The position numbers and the translations under genes were made by a program. Shown here piece after piece: positions 1 to 7,741 of a DNA stretch of 20,507 nucleotides (its first letter is position 1; every line of letters begins with the position of its first letter). The notes beneath the pieces were generated by a model. It was given only the letters and a program-made list of their open reading frames with translations, made no database searches and was not told the origin of the DNA. This DNA comes from Campylobacteraceae bacterium (GTDB lineage: Bacteria > Campylobacterota > Campylobacteria > Campylobacterales > Campylobacteraceae): contig JAISNG010000092.1 in assembly GCA_031276365.1 (NCBI GenBank), forward strand, positions 1 to 20,507. Reading direction: 5' to 3'.

Positions 1-1004
1 ATACCGCCTTTGCCAATCTCATGCAAAGTATCTCTCATGTATTCCATCTCATCGGGCAAAAACAGAAAATCGCCCTTAAACGCAATAAGATACATTTTAG
101 CCTTTATAAAACCAAAAGACTCTTTCAAAGAGTCGTAATTACGTGCAGCGTCAAATATATTCATCGCCTTGATAATATAAAGATAACTTAAAGGGTCAAA
201 GCGTTTTGAAAAATTGTATCCGTTATACTCCAAATATTTTTCAGCTTGAAAACGCCCGAAAAGTTCGTACAAACCGTCCGTATCAACGTAATTTCTATCA
301 AATTTTCGGCGCATGGAGTATGGGGAGAGAAAACTTATATGTCCCGCCATTCTGCCCAAAGCAAGCCCAAAAAGTCCGTCTTCCCTAAAAGCGTCCTTTT
401 CATATTGTCCCTTTTCAAACTGCGGGTCATTGACAATGCCGTCCATTGCTATTTTATTAAATGCAACGGCCCATGGAGAGGTTGCGTAAGTGCCTGCCAG
501 ACAGATAACGCGCTTTGCAAAATCTGGATATTCTATAGAACAGCAAAGCGACTGCATCGCCCCCAAACTTCCGCCAATAACGGCATGAGCGCTTGTGATT
601 CCAAGTCTTGCGAAAAGATTTTGCTGAGCACGCACCATATCGCTTATCGTAATAACGGGAAAATTCAGACGGTAAGGCAAAAGCGTGGAGGGATTTACGG
701 ACATTGGTCCTGTCGTACCGTTACAGCCGCCCAAAATATTTGCGCAAATGACAAAATATTTTGCAGTATCTATAGCTTTGCCATCGCCGATTAATCCGTC
801 CCACCAGCCGCTTTTGGTATCACCATCATAGCGTCCCGCCGCATGCTGCGAGCCTGTAAGGGCGTGAAAAACTACTATAACATTGTCTTTATCGGCATTA
901 AGTTCGCCGTACGTTTCATATGCTACGTCATAAGATTCCAATATTCGTCCGCTCTCCAAATAGAGCGGCGAGTTAAAATGTTCAATCTTTTGAGTTATAA
1001 CCAC
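1..1004 (-). CDS. metX: Homoserine O-acyltransferase (MetX), 3' end outside window
   Basis: Alpha/beta-hydrolase-fold enzyme that acylates homoserine (normally from acetyl-CoA) in the cytoplasm, committing it to methionine synthesis. My reverse-strand translation is open for 334 codons from a GTG at 1004 to the window edge, so the C-terminus, including the expected catalytic His, is missing. Visible family motifs are HALTGSQH (about residues 47-54), LGGCNGTTGP (91-100) and the nucleophile elbow GGSLGAMQ with Ser146; an Asp in FKGDFLFLPDE near the cut end fits the catalytic acid. AGAGG lies 6 bases before the GTG and decides the start. Acetyl versus succinyl donor specificity cannot be told from this part. 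It is the first gene after the rrc terminator and has its own -10 box, so it is probably a separate transcript. Confidence 0.93.
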   Translation of the reverse strand, partial: MVITQKIEHFNSPLYLESGRILESYDVAYETYGELNADKDNVIVVFHALTGSQHAAGRYDGDTKSGWWDGLIGDGKAIDTAKYFVICANILGGCNGTTGPMSVNPSTLLPYRLNFPVITISDMVRAQQNLFARLGITSAHAVIGGSLGAMQSLCCSIEYPDFAKRVICLAGTYATSPWAVAFNKIAMDGIVNDPQFEKGQYEKDAFREDGLFGLALGRMAGHISFLSPYSMRRKFDRNYVDTDGLYELFGRFQAEKYLEYNGYNFSKRFDPLSYLYIIKAMNIFDAARNYDSLKESFGFIKAKMYLIAFKGDFLFLPDEMEYMRDTLHEIGKGG

Positions 1005-1032
1005 GCACAGCCTCTTATATAAAAATTTTTAT

Positions 1033-1038
1033 ATTATA
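1033..1038 (-). promoter_or_regulatory. Probable metX -10 box
   Basis: Minus-strand TATAAT about 28 bases before the metX start, within an A/T-rich tract and with no good -35 box, as is common for sigma-70 promoters of Campylobacterota. It overlaps a perfect 18-base AT palindrome (1017-1034) that lies between it and the ribosome binding site. Confidence 0.45.
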
Positions 1039-1168
1039 TCTAAAAATGCTTTGTAAAACGCCCTGTGCCGAACTTGGCTATTTTTTGTCTTTTTAAAGCC
1101 GCGAAGATAAAAATGTCTATTTTTATAAAAGTATTAAATCTTTTATGAGGCAGATGTTTTGAAAGATA

Positions 1169-1199
1169 AAAAGCCCGACATATGATATATCGGACTTTT
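1169..1199 (-). terminator. Hairpin terminator after rrc
   Basis: Ten-base stem with one mismatch (1169-1178 against 1190-1199) and an 11-base loop, starting 9 bases after the rrc stop. Read on the minus strand, the stem ends in a run of five T. It separates rrc from the downstream metX transcript. Confidence 0.75.
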
Positions 1200-1207
1200 A
1201 GAGCAAT

Positions 1208-1855
1208 TTATCCTAAAAATTCTCTTTTAAAATACTCTTTTGGAGCACCGCAAAGTGGACAAGCGCCTGGAGCTTTTTTGCCTTTATGGACATGTCCGCA
1301 TATTTCACAGACCCAAGACTCCTCTTCCTCATCTTCAAAAAAGCCATTTTTCTCAAGCTTTGCCTTTTGCTCAAGATACTCTCTCTCATGCTCGCTCTCT
1401 ACTTTGGCGATTGCTCTGAAAAGTCTTGCAAGCGCGCTGTAACCTTCCTCTTTGGCTATTGCTTCAAACTCAGGATACATCGTAGAGTATTCGTATTTTT
1501 CGCCCTCAGCGCCGTAAATCAAGTTTTTAGCCGTAGTGTCCAGTTCAAAACCGTGAATTAATTTATTGTACTCCTTGTACTCCGCGCGTGCGTGCCACAT
1601 CTCATTAAGCGCCGCTTCTTTAAAATGCGCCGCGATTTGATGTAAGCCCTCTTTTTGAGCAACTTCGGCAAATAAATCATACTTGTTTCTCGCCATTGAT
1701 TCGCCAGCAAATGCTTTCATAAGATTGACCGCAGTCAAATTTTTAGTGATATTATCCATCTCTTTACCGCAGCAGTTAAGCGTCCCGCCGCCAACGTTTT
1801 GCACCTCCACCTCATTACCGCATGTATTACAGCGGTATGTCTCATATTTTCTCAT
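1208..1855 (-). CDS. rrc: Desulforubrerythrin (rubrerythrin with N-terminal desulforedoxin domain)
   Basis: Non-haem iron peroxidase that reduces hydrogen peroxide in the cytoplasm of anaerobes and microaerophiles. Three domains are visible in 215 residues. The first is an N-terminal desulforedoxin-like iron site with Cys9, Cys12 and the pair Cys28-Cys29. The second is a four-helix ferritin-like di-iron domain (about 40-170) with Glu52, E85-x-x-H88 and a second ExxH in VESEHER. The third is a C-terminal rubredoxin domain with Cys183, Cys186, Cys199 and Cys202. This order matches the C. jejuni protein Rrc/DRbr. AAGGAG sits 7 bases before the ATG. It is the last gene of the minus-strand run, 43 bases after the EI24-like gene, and is followed by a hairpin. 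An AT-rich imperfect inverted repeat lies just upstream (1866-1880), so PerR- or Fur-type control is possible but unproven. Confidence 0.93.
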   Translation of the reverse strand: MRKYETYRCNTCGNEVEVQNVGGGTLNCCGKEMDNITKNLTAVNLMKAFAGESMARNKYDLFAEVAQKEGLHQIAAHFKEAALNEMWHARAEYKEYNKLIHGFELDTTAKNLIYGAEGEKYEYSTMYPEFEAIAKEEGYSALARLFRAIAKVESEHEREYLEQKAKLEKNGFFEDEEEESWVCEICGHVHKGKKAPGACPLCGAPKEYFKREFLG

Positions 1856-1898
1856 AAATTCTCCTTTATAATGGATAATTATTATTACATAACTATCT

Positions 1899-2624
1899 TT
1901 ATTCTTTGATTAAAACAGCGAAAAAGTAATGCGTTAGATAAATGGCAAAAAACAGCTGCAAAAACAGTCCTATTATCGGTATCAAAGCCAAAAGATAAAA
2001 CGCAAAACAGATAAGTACAAGCTTCATTCCCATTAAATTTAAAATTTTTTTAATCTCCTTTTCATCTACAATATTTGAAATTACATCAAAAACCAAAAGT
2101 TTGTAAAAAAGATAAAAAAGTAACGCGCCAAAGATAAAACTATTTAAAATCGGCACAAAAGCGAGCGGTATGCACAAAAGCGATAAAAGCAGAAATTTTA
2201 ATATTATAAACAGTGTTATGCCAAGCGTTTTTAACGTGCCTGCTGAGTGCAGTTCATGTTGGCTGTAGTACTTCGCATGAAGCGTTTTAACAACTATCGG
2301 CGTTAAAAATCCAAGCGCAAGCACACCGATAACAACGCTAAACGCCAAAACCAAAAATGTACCCAAAAGGTATATCAAAACAGTCAGAATATAATGAACA
2401 ACGGCAAAACTAAGTATCTTCGCCAAAATAGGAAAATCTATCTCAAGCCCTTCCGCGCCGTCATTTGACATACTCTCCAAAACATACAAAATCTCATTAA
2501 CACCCAAAAACATAAGAAATGAGAGTACGACAAGCGCGATAAGAAGCGGAGCAAAAGAGAGCGTTAAAAACTTTTTAGAGAAAAAATCATTGACGCTTTT
2601 TGAAAAAATATCCGCATAATTCAT
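1899..2624 (-). CDS. EI24/CysZ-like integral membrane protein
   Basis: A 241-residue, strongly hydrophobic protein. Hydrophobic segments are near residues 24-42, 68-105 (probably two helices), 130-170 and 205-235, with a charged stretch (VDEKEIKK) before the last pair. Overall pattern, length and the N-terminal NDFFSKKFLTLSFAPLLI segment fit the EI24 domain family that includes the sulfate transporter CysZ. The family call is from pattern only and no transported substrate can be inferred. Its ATG overlaps the stop of dut by 4 bases (ATGA), so translation is probably coupled to dut. It could be named simply a conserved inner-membrane protein. Confidence 0.65.
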   Translation of the reverse strand: MNYADIFSKSVNDFFSKKFLTLSFAPLLIALVVLSFLMFLGVNEILYVLESMSNDGAEGLEIDFPILAKILSFAVVHYILTVLIYLLGTFLVLAFSVVIGVLALGFLTPIVVKTLHAKYYSQHELHSAGTLKTLGITLFIILKFLLLSLLCIPLAFVPILNSFIFGALLFYLFYKLLVFDVISNIVDEKEIKKILNLMGMKLVLICFAFYLLALIPIIGLFLQLFFAIYLTHYFFAVLIKE

Positions 2625-3319
2625 GTAGTTTTTTTGTAAATTTCTTCAAGTTTTTTGTAAATATCGTCAATATCATGCAAGCCGCTTTTCAACACTTCAA
2701 GCATGACGGTATTGTCCTCTTTGCCGTTCCATATTTTTTTGTAAGAACCGTCCTTGTAGCCGTGATTTTGGCGGAAACGGTTAAGTACGTTTTTGGCGAT
2801 ATAGTAGCGGTACAACAATGAAAGATTGATGCCACACTTAAGAGAGAGTGCAAAATACTCAACGACCATCGGGTCAAATGACGCGTAACCTTTGGCTGTA
2901 GCTTTGTGTATGATAACCTCTATATCGTTTATAATCTCAAATGGATTTGCCGCTTCAGTTTTGAATGGGTCTGAGCAAAACTCTTTAAAACCATGCATGT
3001 TTTCAATATACGCAACTATAGCGTCTATATCGCCGAGATTGTCATGTTTGTAATGCTCTAAAATAAGGCTCATGATAAAGTGCCATATATCCACTATCTC
3101 TACGCGGACATTTTCCCAATCTATCGGTTTTTTCAAATCTTTCCAATGTTTCCACTGAAAACTGTCTATAAGTTCCGCGCACTCCATGTAGATGCATCTG
3201 CGCCAATTTATAATGTTGTTTGTTTTTGTATATCCGTTTTCCCAGCCAATCCCGTTTGTTTCGTCATTTAATGAACGCTGGAGTTTAAACATCGCCTCAA
3301 GTCTTTCTCTGTTTGTCAT
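2621..3319 (-). CDS. dut: Dimeric all-alpha dUTPase (dUTP diphosphatase)
   Basis: Hydrolyses dUTP to dUMP and pyrophosphate, keeping uracil out of DNA and supplying dUMP for thymidylate synthesis. It belongs to the all-alpha NTP pyrophosphatase superfamily (the type found in C. jejuni and trypanosomes), unrelated to the trimeric beta-fold enzyme. The magnesium-binding signatures are E46-x-x-E49 in MECAELIDSFQWKHW and E74-x-x-D77 in RVEIVDIWHF. Length is 232 residues. The ATG is preceded by a weak AAGG. It starts 32 bases after dnaX, with a possible internal promoter in that gap, and overlaps the next gene by 4 bases. Confidence 0.9.
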   Translation of the reverse strand: MTNRERLEAMFKLQRSLNDETNGIGWENGYTKTNNIINWRRCIYMECAELIDSFQWKHWKDLKKPIDWENVRVEIVDIWHFIMSLILEHYKHDNLGDIDAIVAYIENMHGFKEFCSDPFKTEAANPFEIINDIEVIIHKATAKGYASFDPMVVEYFALSLKCGINLSLLYRYYIAKNVLNRFRQNHGYKDGSYKKIWNGKEDNTVMLEVLKSGLHDIDDIYKKLEEIYKKTT

Positions 3320-3345
3320 TTATCTGCCTTGATTTTTAATTTTGC

Positions 3346-3351
3346 ATTATA
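3346..3351 (-). promoter_or_regulatory. Possible internal -10 box for dut
   Basis: Minus-strand TATAAT directly after the dnaX stop codon, preceded by TTGA and 26 bases before the dut ATG. No convincing -35 box. It could give dut and the EI24-like gene expression independent of dnaX. Confidence 0.4.
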
Positions 3352-4929
3352 TCAATTTTCTGTAATATCCGAAACCGCATCTTTTTTATCTCCAAAAAGG
3401 TTTATCGCTTTTTGTACAAAATCCGTATTCAGCAGTTCCTGTTTTTTATCCTTTTCTATCATTTCGTCTGCTCTTTTTTTCTCCGCCTCTGCTTTTCTTT
3501 CAGCCTCTTTTGCCTCTGCTTCGGCACGTTCTTGCTCCTCTTTCTCCTTGCCTGTGTGATTTACGGCGAGTTTTGTTTGAAGCCCAAAAATATCCCAAGT
3601 AAATTGTCTGATGATGCCGTAACCTTCCCTGATAATTTTTCTATCGCCGTTCATTGCATGCGAATTTAGATGAAGTTCGTTGTTTTTAAACTCCACAAAT
3701 TCAACATTTTTTTCAAAACATTCGCCAAGCTCCATGTTTCTGTCGGTAAGTTTTTCTACAAGAGTTTTAAATTTGATTTTTCCACTCTCATCATGCTGTA
3801 CATGTGAGGATTTGATATCTGCCGCAATTTGCGCTATTGGGTCTTTTTTCGGTTCTGCAAACTCCGTTTTTTCACTCTCCAAAGAGGCTATCAAATCGTC
3901 TATTTTGTCTATATTTAAAACTTCCATCATCTTGAAAAATACAAGTGCAAGTACAAAGCTGTTTTCGGGATTGAGATACAAAAGATTTTTTGCTTCGCTC
4001 AAAACTCTGAAAAACCATTCGCATCGGCGCGTTGTAAATTTCGGGTCATTTTGTTCAAAATATCTATCTTTAAGATAAGCTGTCATTTCATCAATGACAA
4101 CTCCGCATTCGTAATGCTCAAGCTCTTTTAAAAACTCAAGCGCTCTTTTTCTGTCTCCTTCCATAATACATGCAAATATCTCTTTTACCTGTTCTGGGTC
4201 AAGAAGTCCCAGCATGGAAGCAGCCAAAGATGGAGTAAGACTATTTTTGGAAAAGATTATGGCTTGGTCAAGCAGTGTCAAAGTGTCGCGAAGCGAACCG
4301 TTTCCCGCACGCGCTATAATCTCCAGCGCCTCTCTTTCGTACTTTATGCCCTCAAGATTTAGTATATGTTCCAAATGTTTCACCGTATCGCCGCGCGAAA
4401 TCTGCTTAAAGCGGAAATGCTGCGTACGCGAAAGTATCGTAGCGGGAAGTTTCATCGGGTCTGTTGTGGCAAGGATAAATTTTATAAACTCAGGCGGCTC
4501 TTCAAGCGTTTTAAGCAGTGCGTTAAAGGCTTCACGCGTGAGCATGTGAACTTCGTCTATGATAAATACCTTAAATCTCGCGGTTGTCGGTTTATATCTG
4601 GTTTTTTCTATCAACTCTCTTATGTCGTCTATCTTGCGTGAACTTGCAGCATCCATCTCTATAATGTCAATATGGCGGTTTTCATTTGCCATAATGCAGT
4701 TAGGACAAACTTCGCATGGGTTTTTCGTGGGACCTTCATCACATACTAAAGCTTTGGCAAATATCCTCGCCGTTGATGTTTTACCGCTTCCTCTAAGTCC
4801 CGAAAACAGATATGCATGAGAGAGGCGATTTTGTGAAAGAGCTGATGAGAGCGTAGTTACAATCGCATCTTGCCCGATTAATTTTTCAAAATTTGAAGGT
4901 CTGTATTTTAAAGCCAAAACCTGAGACAC
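3352..4929 (-). CDS. dnaX: DNA polymerase III subunit gamma/tau
   Basis: Clamp-loader ATPase of the replicative polymerase, 525 residues. The AAA+ domain shows Walker A GLRGSGKT (44-51), zinc-site cysteines 63, 72, 75 and 78, and Walker B/DExH as D125-E-V-H128. A sensor-1-type ATTD and SRT follow near 170-185; SRT stands where SRC is usual. The clamp-loader lid and collar domains run to about residue 350. The C-terminal part has a folded stretch (about 385-460), then a Glu/Lys/Ala-rich probable coiled coil (about 465-505). The start is GTG at 4929, backed by AGGAG 6 bases upstream. It follows murI by 73 bases. A run of seven A in the coiled-coil part (3474-3480) is a possible slippage site, but it is too near the end to make a classic short gamma form. 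Confidence 0.95.
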   Translation of the reverse strand: MSQVLALKYRPSNFEKLIGQDAIVTTLSSALSQNRLSHAYLFSGLRGSGKTSTARIFAKALVCDEGPTKNPCEVCPNCIMANENRHIDIIEMDAASSRKIDDIRELIEKTRYKPTTARFKVFIIDEVHMLTREAFNALLKTLEEPPEFIKFILATTDPMKLPATILSRTQHFRFKQISRGDTVKHLEHILNLEGIKYEREALEIIARAGNGSLRDTLTLLDQAIIFSKNSLTPSLAASMLGLLDPEQVKEIFACIMEGDRKRALEFLKELEHYECGVVIDEMTAYLKDRYFEQNDPKFTTRRCEWFFRVLSEAKNLLYLNPENSFVLALVFFKMMEVLNIDKIDDLIASLESEKTEFAEPKKDPIAQIAADIKSSHVQHDESGKIKFKTLVEKLTDRNMELGECFEKNVEFVEFKNNELHLNSHAMNGDRKIIREGYGIIRQFTWDIFGLQTKLAVNHTGKEKEEQERAEAEAKEAERKAEAEKKRADEMIEKDKKQELLNTDFVQKAINLFGDKKDAVSDITEN

Positions 4930-5002
4930 AAAAAACTCCTGATTGAGAATAAAAGAAGATTTTACTACTTATTTGATTAAAAAAACGAATGACAAAACGG
5001 CT

Positions 5003-5740
5003 TTAAAGCCATAAAGATGCTGTGAATTTGAGAGCTTCTACATTATCGGAAGCTAAAAGTTTGATTGTTGTTGTATTGGCATTTGACTTAAGGCAGCATT
5101 TGGTGCGCAGATACTCTACTATCGCATCTCCAGAATGAATAAGCGCGCTTTTTGGAAAATAGCCTCGAATGGCGTCTGCTATCAGCGGAAAATGTGTGCA
5201 TCCAAGTATCACGGCGTTGGGATTTTGCTTGATATCTTTAAAATAATATCTCATCGCGCTTTGCAGTACATCTCCTTCAAAAAACCCTTCCTCGACAAGC
5301 GGCACAAACAATGACGGAGCCAAAGAGGCGATATTTTGATATCCATTGTTTATCAAAAGTTTCTCATACTGCCCGCTTGCTATTGTGGCTTTAGTGCCGA
5401 GTATTAGTATAGATGCGTTTTTGTCATGCAGAGCATTTATCGCAGCCAAAACGCCTGGCTCTATCACACCGAACACTTCAAAAGGGGCATTTTTGCGAAG
5501 CTCTTCAAGCGCATGAGCGCTTGCCGTATTGCACGCAACTATCAGCATCTCTATATCAAAGCTTTTCAAAAATTCAAGCGCTTCAAGCGAATATTTTATG
5601 ATGGTTTTTGCATCTTTGGTGCCGTAGGGAACGCGCGCCGTGTCGCCAAAATAGACTATTTCATCAAATAGTTTATGTTCAATCAAGCTTTTTGCGACCG
5701 TAAGTCCGCCCACACCGCTGTCAAAAACGCCGACTCTCAT
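5003..5740 (-). CDS. murI: Glutamate racemase
   Basis: Interconverts L- and D-glutamate without cofactor, supplying D-Glu for peptidoglycan. The 245-residue protein has the N-terminal VFDSGVGG (Asp7, Ser8), YFGDTARVPYG (30-40), the first catalytic cysteine Cys70 in VACNTASA and the second, Cys181, in LGCTHFPL, so both acid/base thiols are present. It is a little shorter than many homologues (about 250-270) but complete. A weak AAAGG precedes the ATG. It lies 49 bases after rho and 73 before dnaX on the same strand. As I recall, the C. jejuni order places rho next to dnaX without murI, so murI may be a lineage-specific addition here. Confidence 0.95.
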   Translation of the reverse strand: MRVGVFDSGVGGLTVAKSLIEHKLFDEIVYFGDTARVPYGTKDAKTIIKYSLEALEFLKSFDIEMLIVACNTASAHALEELRKNAPFEVFGVIEPGVLAAINALHDKNASILILGTKATIASGQYEKLLINNGYQNIASLAPSLFVPLVEEGFFEGDVLQSAMRYYFKDIKQNPNAVILGCTHFPLIADAIRGYFPKSALIHSGDAIVEYLRTKCCLKSNANTTTIKLLASDNVEALKFTASLWL

Positions 5741-5789
5741 GAAAGAGCCTTTGAATGCAGACAGGTTTTATTAAAGTGCAGATTTAGGC

Positions 5790-7136
5790 TCATACTTCGT
5801 TTAAGATGGCTAAAAGCTCGTCGTTATCTTTTGTCTTAAGCATTTTGGAGTATAAAAACTTCAACGCCTCTATATCCTCCATTTGACTTATCGCGCCTCT
5901 TATCGCCCAGACTTTCTGAAGCACATCGGGATTTACCAAAAGCTCCTCTTTTCTGGTGCCAGACTTGATGACATTGATAGCCGGATAGATTCGTCTGTCG
6001 GAGATATTTCTGTCAAGCACTATTTCACTGTTGCCTGTACCCTTAAACTCCTCAAATATCACCTCATCCATACGGCTTCCCGTATCAATCAATGCAGTTG
6101 CGATGATGGTGAGGCTTCCGCCGTTTTCTATATTTCTTGCTGCGCCAAAAAATCTTTTGGGTTTGTGAAGCGCATTTGCATCCACGCCGCCGCTTAGGAC
6201 TTTGCCGCTTGAGGGAGTTACGGTATTGTAAGCGCGCGCCAAACGCGTAATAGAATCCAGCAATATAATCACATCTTTGCCCATCTCCACGCTTCGCTTC
6301 GCCTTTTCAATGACGAGTTCGGCTACGCGCACGTGATTTGATGCAGGCAGGTCAAATGTGGAGCTGAACACTTCGCCCTTCACACAACGCTGCATATCGG
6401 TAACCTCTTCGGGTCTTTCGTCCACAAGAAGTACGATTAGTTCGCTTTCTGGGTGATTTTGAGCGATACCGTGAGCAAGCTCTTTCATGAGTTCGGTTTT
6501 ACCGCTTCTTGGAGGTGCGACTATGAGTCCTCTTTGCCCTTTGCCGATTGGGGTGAATAAGTCCAGCACACGACCTGTTAATTTTATGGAATTGTATTCA
6601 AGTTTTATCTTTTGTGTTGGAAAAAGCGGCGTGAGGTTATCAAAAAGCGGACGACTTTTTGAATCTTGCATCGGCAGATAGTTTATAGCTTCTATCTTCA
6701 AAAGCGCGTAGTATCTCTCCTGATCTTTTGGAGGACGCACTTGTCCTGTTACTATATCGCCAGTTCTTAATGCAAATTTTCTAATCTGCGTACTGCTTAC
6801 ATAAGCATCGTTTGCGCTATCGGATAAGTTTGAATCAGTCGCCCTCAAAAATCCGTAACCTTCGTTTGAAATCTCCAAAATGCCGGTCAAAAGGATAAAT
6901 CCGCCCTTGCTTGTCTGGGATTTTAATATTTCAAACATCAAATCCTGACGCTTCAATTCGCTTGGATTTTCAACGCCTATGCTAAAAGCTATATCAAGCA
7001 GTTTATTTAGAGGCAAAACCCTCAAATCTTCTATTTTGTAGCCATCAACGGGAACGTGTGTACGGCTTTTGCCGTTGCCGTTAGAATACCTTAATTCTTT
7101 GTCAAAACTCTGCTGTGATGGTGAATTTTCGTCCAT
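5790..7136 (-). CDS. rho: Transcription termination factor Rho
   Basis: Hexameric RNA-dependent helicase that ends untranslated transcripts. With the start at 7136 it has 448 residues: an N-terminal helical region (about 35-75), a cold-shock-like primary RNA-binding domain (about 80-155, with GYGFLR), then the RecA-like ATPase with Walker A APPRSGKT (207-214), LLVDERPEEV, and Walker B in VIILLDSITRLARAYN. The chosen ATG has AGAGGA just upstream. A TTG at 7181 in the same frame would add 15 residues but lacks a binding site, so I reject it. It heads the minus-strand run and has a strong promoter at 7220-7247, leaving a leader of roughly 75 bases; rho leaders are often autoregulated, though I see no specific element. 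Confidence 0.96.
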   Translation of the reverse strand: MDENSPSQQSFDKELRYSNGNGKSRTHVPVDGYKIEDLRVLPLNKLLDIAFSIGVENPSELKRQDLMFEILKSQTSKGGFILLTGILEISNEGYGFLRATDSNLSDSANDAYVSSTQIRKFALRTGDIVTGQVRPPKDQERYYALLKIEAINYLPMQDSKSRPLFDNLTPLFPTQKIKLEYNSIKLTGRVLDLFTPIGKGQRGLIVAPPRSGKTELMKELAHGIAQNHPESELIVLLVDERPEEVTDMQRCVKGEVFSSTFDLPASNHVRVAELVIEKAKRSVEMGKDVIILLDSITRLARAYNTVTPSSGKVLSGGVDANALHKPKRFFGAARNIENGGSLTIIATALIDTGSRMDEVIFEEFKGTGNSEIVLDRNISDRRIYPAINVIKSGTRKEELLVNPDVLQKVWAIRGAISQMEDIEALKFLYSKMLKTKDNDELLAILNEV

Positions 7137-7219
7137 AAGTCCTCTTTGTGAAATATAACAAGAAAGCTGCCAAAAAGGCAAATGATTAATCCATGAAGTA
7201 ATTCAAATTAAGACGTAAT

Positions 7220-7247
7220 TCTATACTATTTTACGCCTGTTTGTCAA
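7220..7247 (-). promoter_or_regulatory. Sigma-70 promoter of rho
   Basis: On the minus strand a perfect TTGACA (7242-7247) is separated by 16 bases from TATAGA (7220-7225). The predicted start is near 7213, giving a leader of about 77 bases before the rho ATG. The -35 box begins two bases after the stop codon of the upstream membrane-protein gene. Confidence 0.7.
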
Positions 7248-7248
7248 G

Positions 7249-7644
7249 CTAAATCATAAAAGCTGCACAAAAAACCGCCGCATAAATTGCCATAACAATC
7301 AATTTAAAAAGAAAACTCAATGGCATATCGTTTTCAAACATTTGCGTAAACATTCCAAGTGGTTTTGTCTTGATAATCCTATCAAGCAATATAAGTTTGA
7401 AAATAATATCAAGCGTTTTAAAAGTTATCAAAACAAACGCCGAAAACGAAAATTTATTAAAATATATTGCCGTAAAAATGACAGCGTAAAATGACGGATG
7501 AAGACACAAAAAGCGCACAATGCCTTTTTTATAAATCTCCAGCAAATTCATTATATAAGCATTAAAAGCGCTGCCTCTTTGCATGTAAAAAAGCTCAAAC
7601 AGTTCGCAGACGATGTAAACTATGAAAATTAATTTAAAATCCAT
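7249..7644 (-). CDS. Small integral membrane protein, function unknown
   Basis: A 131-residue protein I do not recognise. It is hydrophobic throughout, with about four probable membrane helices (near residues 3-20, 48-62, 66-88 and 108-130) joined by short basic or polar loops (YKKG, DRIIKTKP). No catalytic or metal-binding motif is visible; the few cysteines are scattered. The ATG at 7644 has no good ribosome binding site, so the true start is not certain. It is transcribed toward rho, whose promoter begins immediately after its stop, and is divergent from the restriction-modification cassette. It lies at the point where the block shared with C. jejuni is opened, so it may be accessory. Confidence 0.6.
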   Translation of the reverse strand: MDFKLIFIVYIVCELFELFYMQRGSAFNAYIMNLLEIYKKGIVRFLCLHPSFYAVIFTAIYFNKFSFSAFVLITFKTLDIIFKLILLDRIIKTKPLGMFTQMFENDMPLSFLFKLIVMAIYAAVFCAAFMI

Positions 7645-7683
7645 ACATGCATGATAACAGTTAGAGACTTAAAGCAATAATAT

Positions 7684-7712
7684 TTGAGAGTTTTACAGCT
7701 TTACGCTATAAT
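7684..7712 (+). promoter_or_regulatory. Sigma-70 promoter of restriction-modification cassette
   Basis: TTGAGA (7684-7689), a 17-base spacer and a consensus TATAAT (7707-7712). The predicted start is about 20 bases before the AAGGA ribosome binding site (7729-7733) of the nuclease gene. No terminator is visible between the cassette and ccoI, so this promoter may also transcribe ccoI and ccoS. Confidence 0.7.
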
Positions 7713-7741
7713 GCTTGGTCAAAATTTTAAGGAAATGCCAC

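Noticed and set aside
246..794. 182-codon plus-strand open frame
   Set aside because: It is antisense to metX, whose minus-strand frame is open from 1004 to the window edge and shows clear family motifs. The plus-strand product has no domain.
4999..5010. 12-base palindrome GGCTTTAAAGCC at the murI stop as a terminator
   Set aside because: A perfect palindrome without a loop cannot form a full hairpin, and only a short T run follows; dnaX continues on the same strand.
7137..7181. 15-residue N-terminal extension of Rho from a TTG
   Set aside because: TTG without a ribosome binding site; the ATG at 7136 has AGAGGA just upstream and gives a normal Rho N-terminus.
7715..7741. Earlier TTG start for the restriction nuclease
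   Set aside because: It lies upstream of the AAGGA binding site that serves the ATG at 7742, and almost on top of the predicted transcription start.
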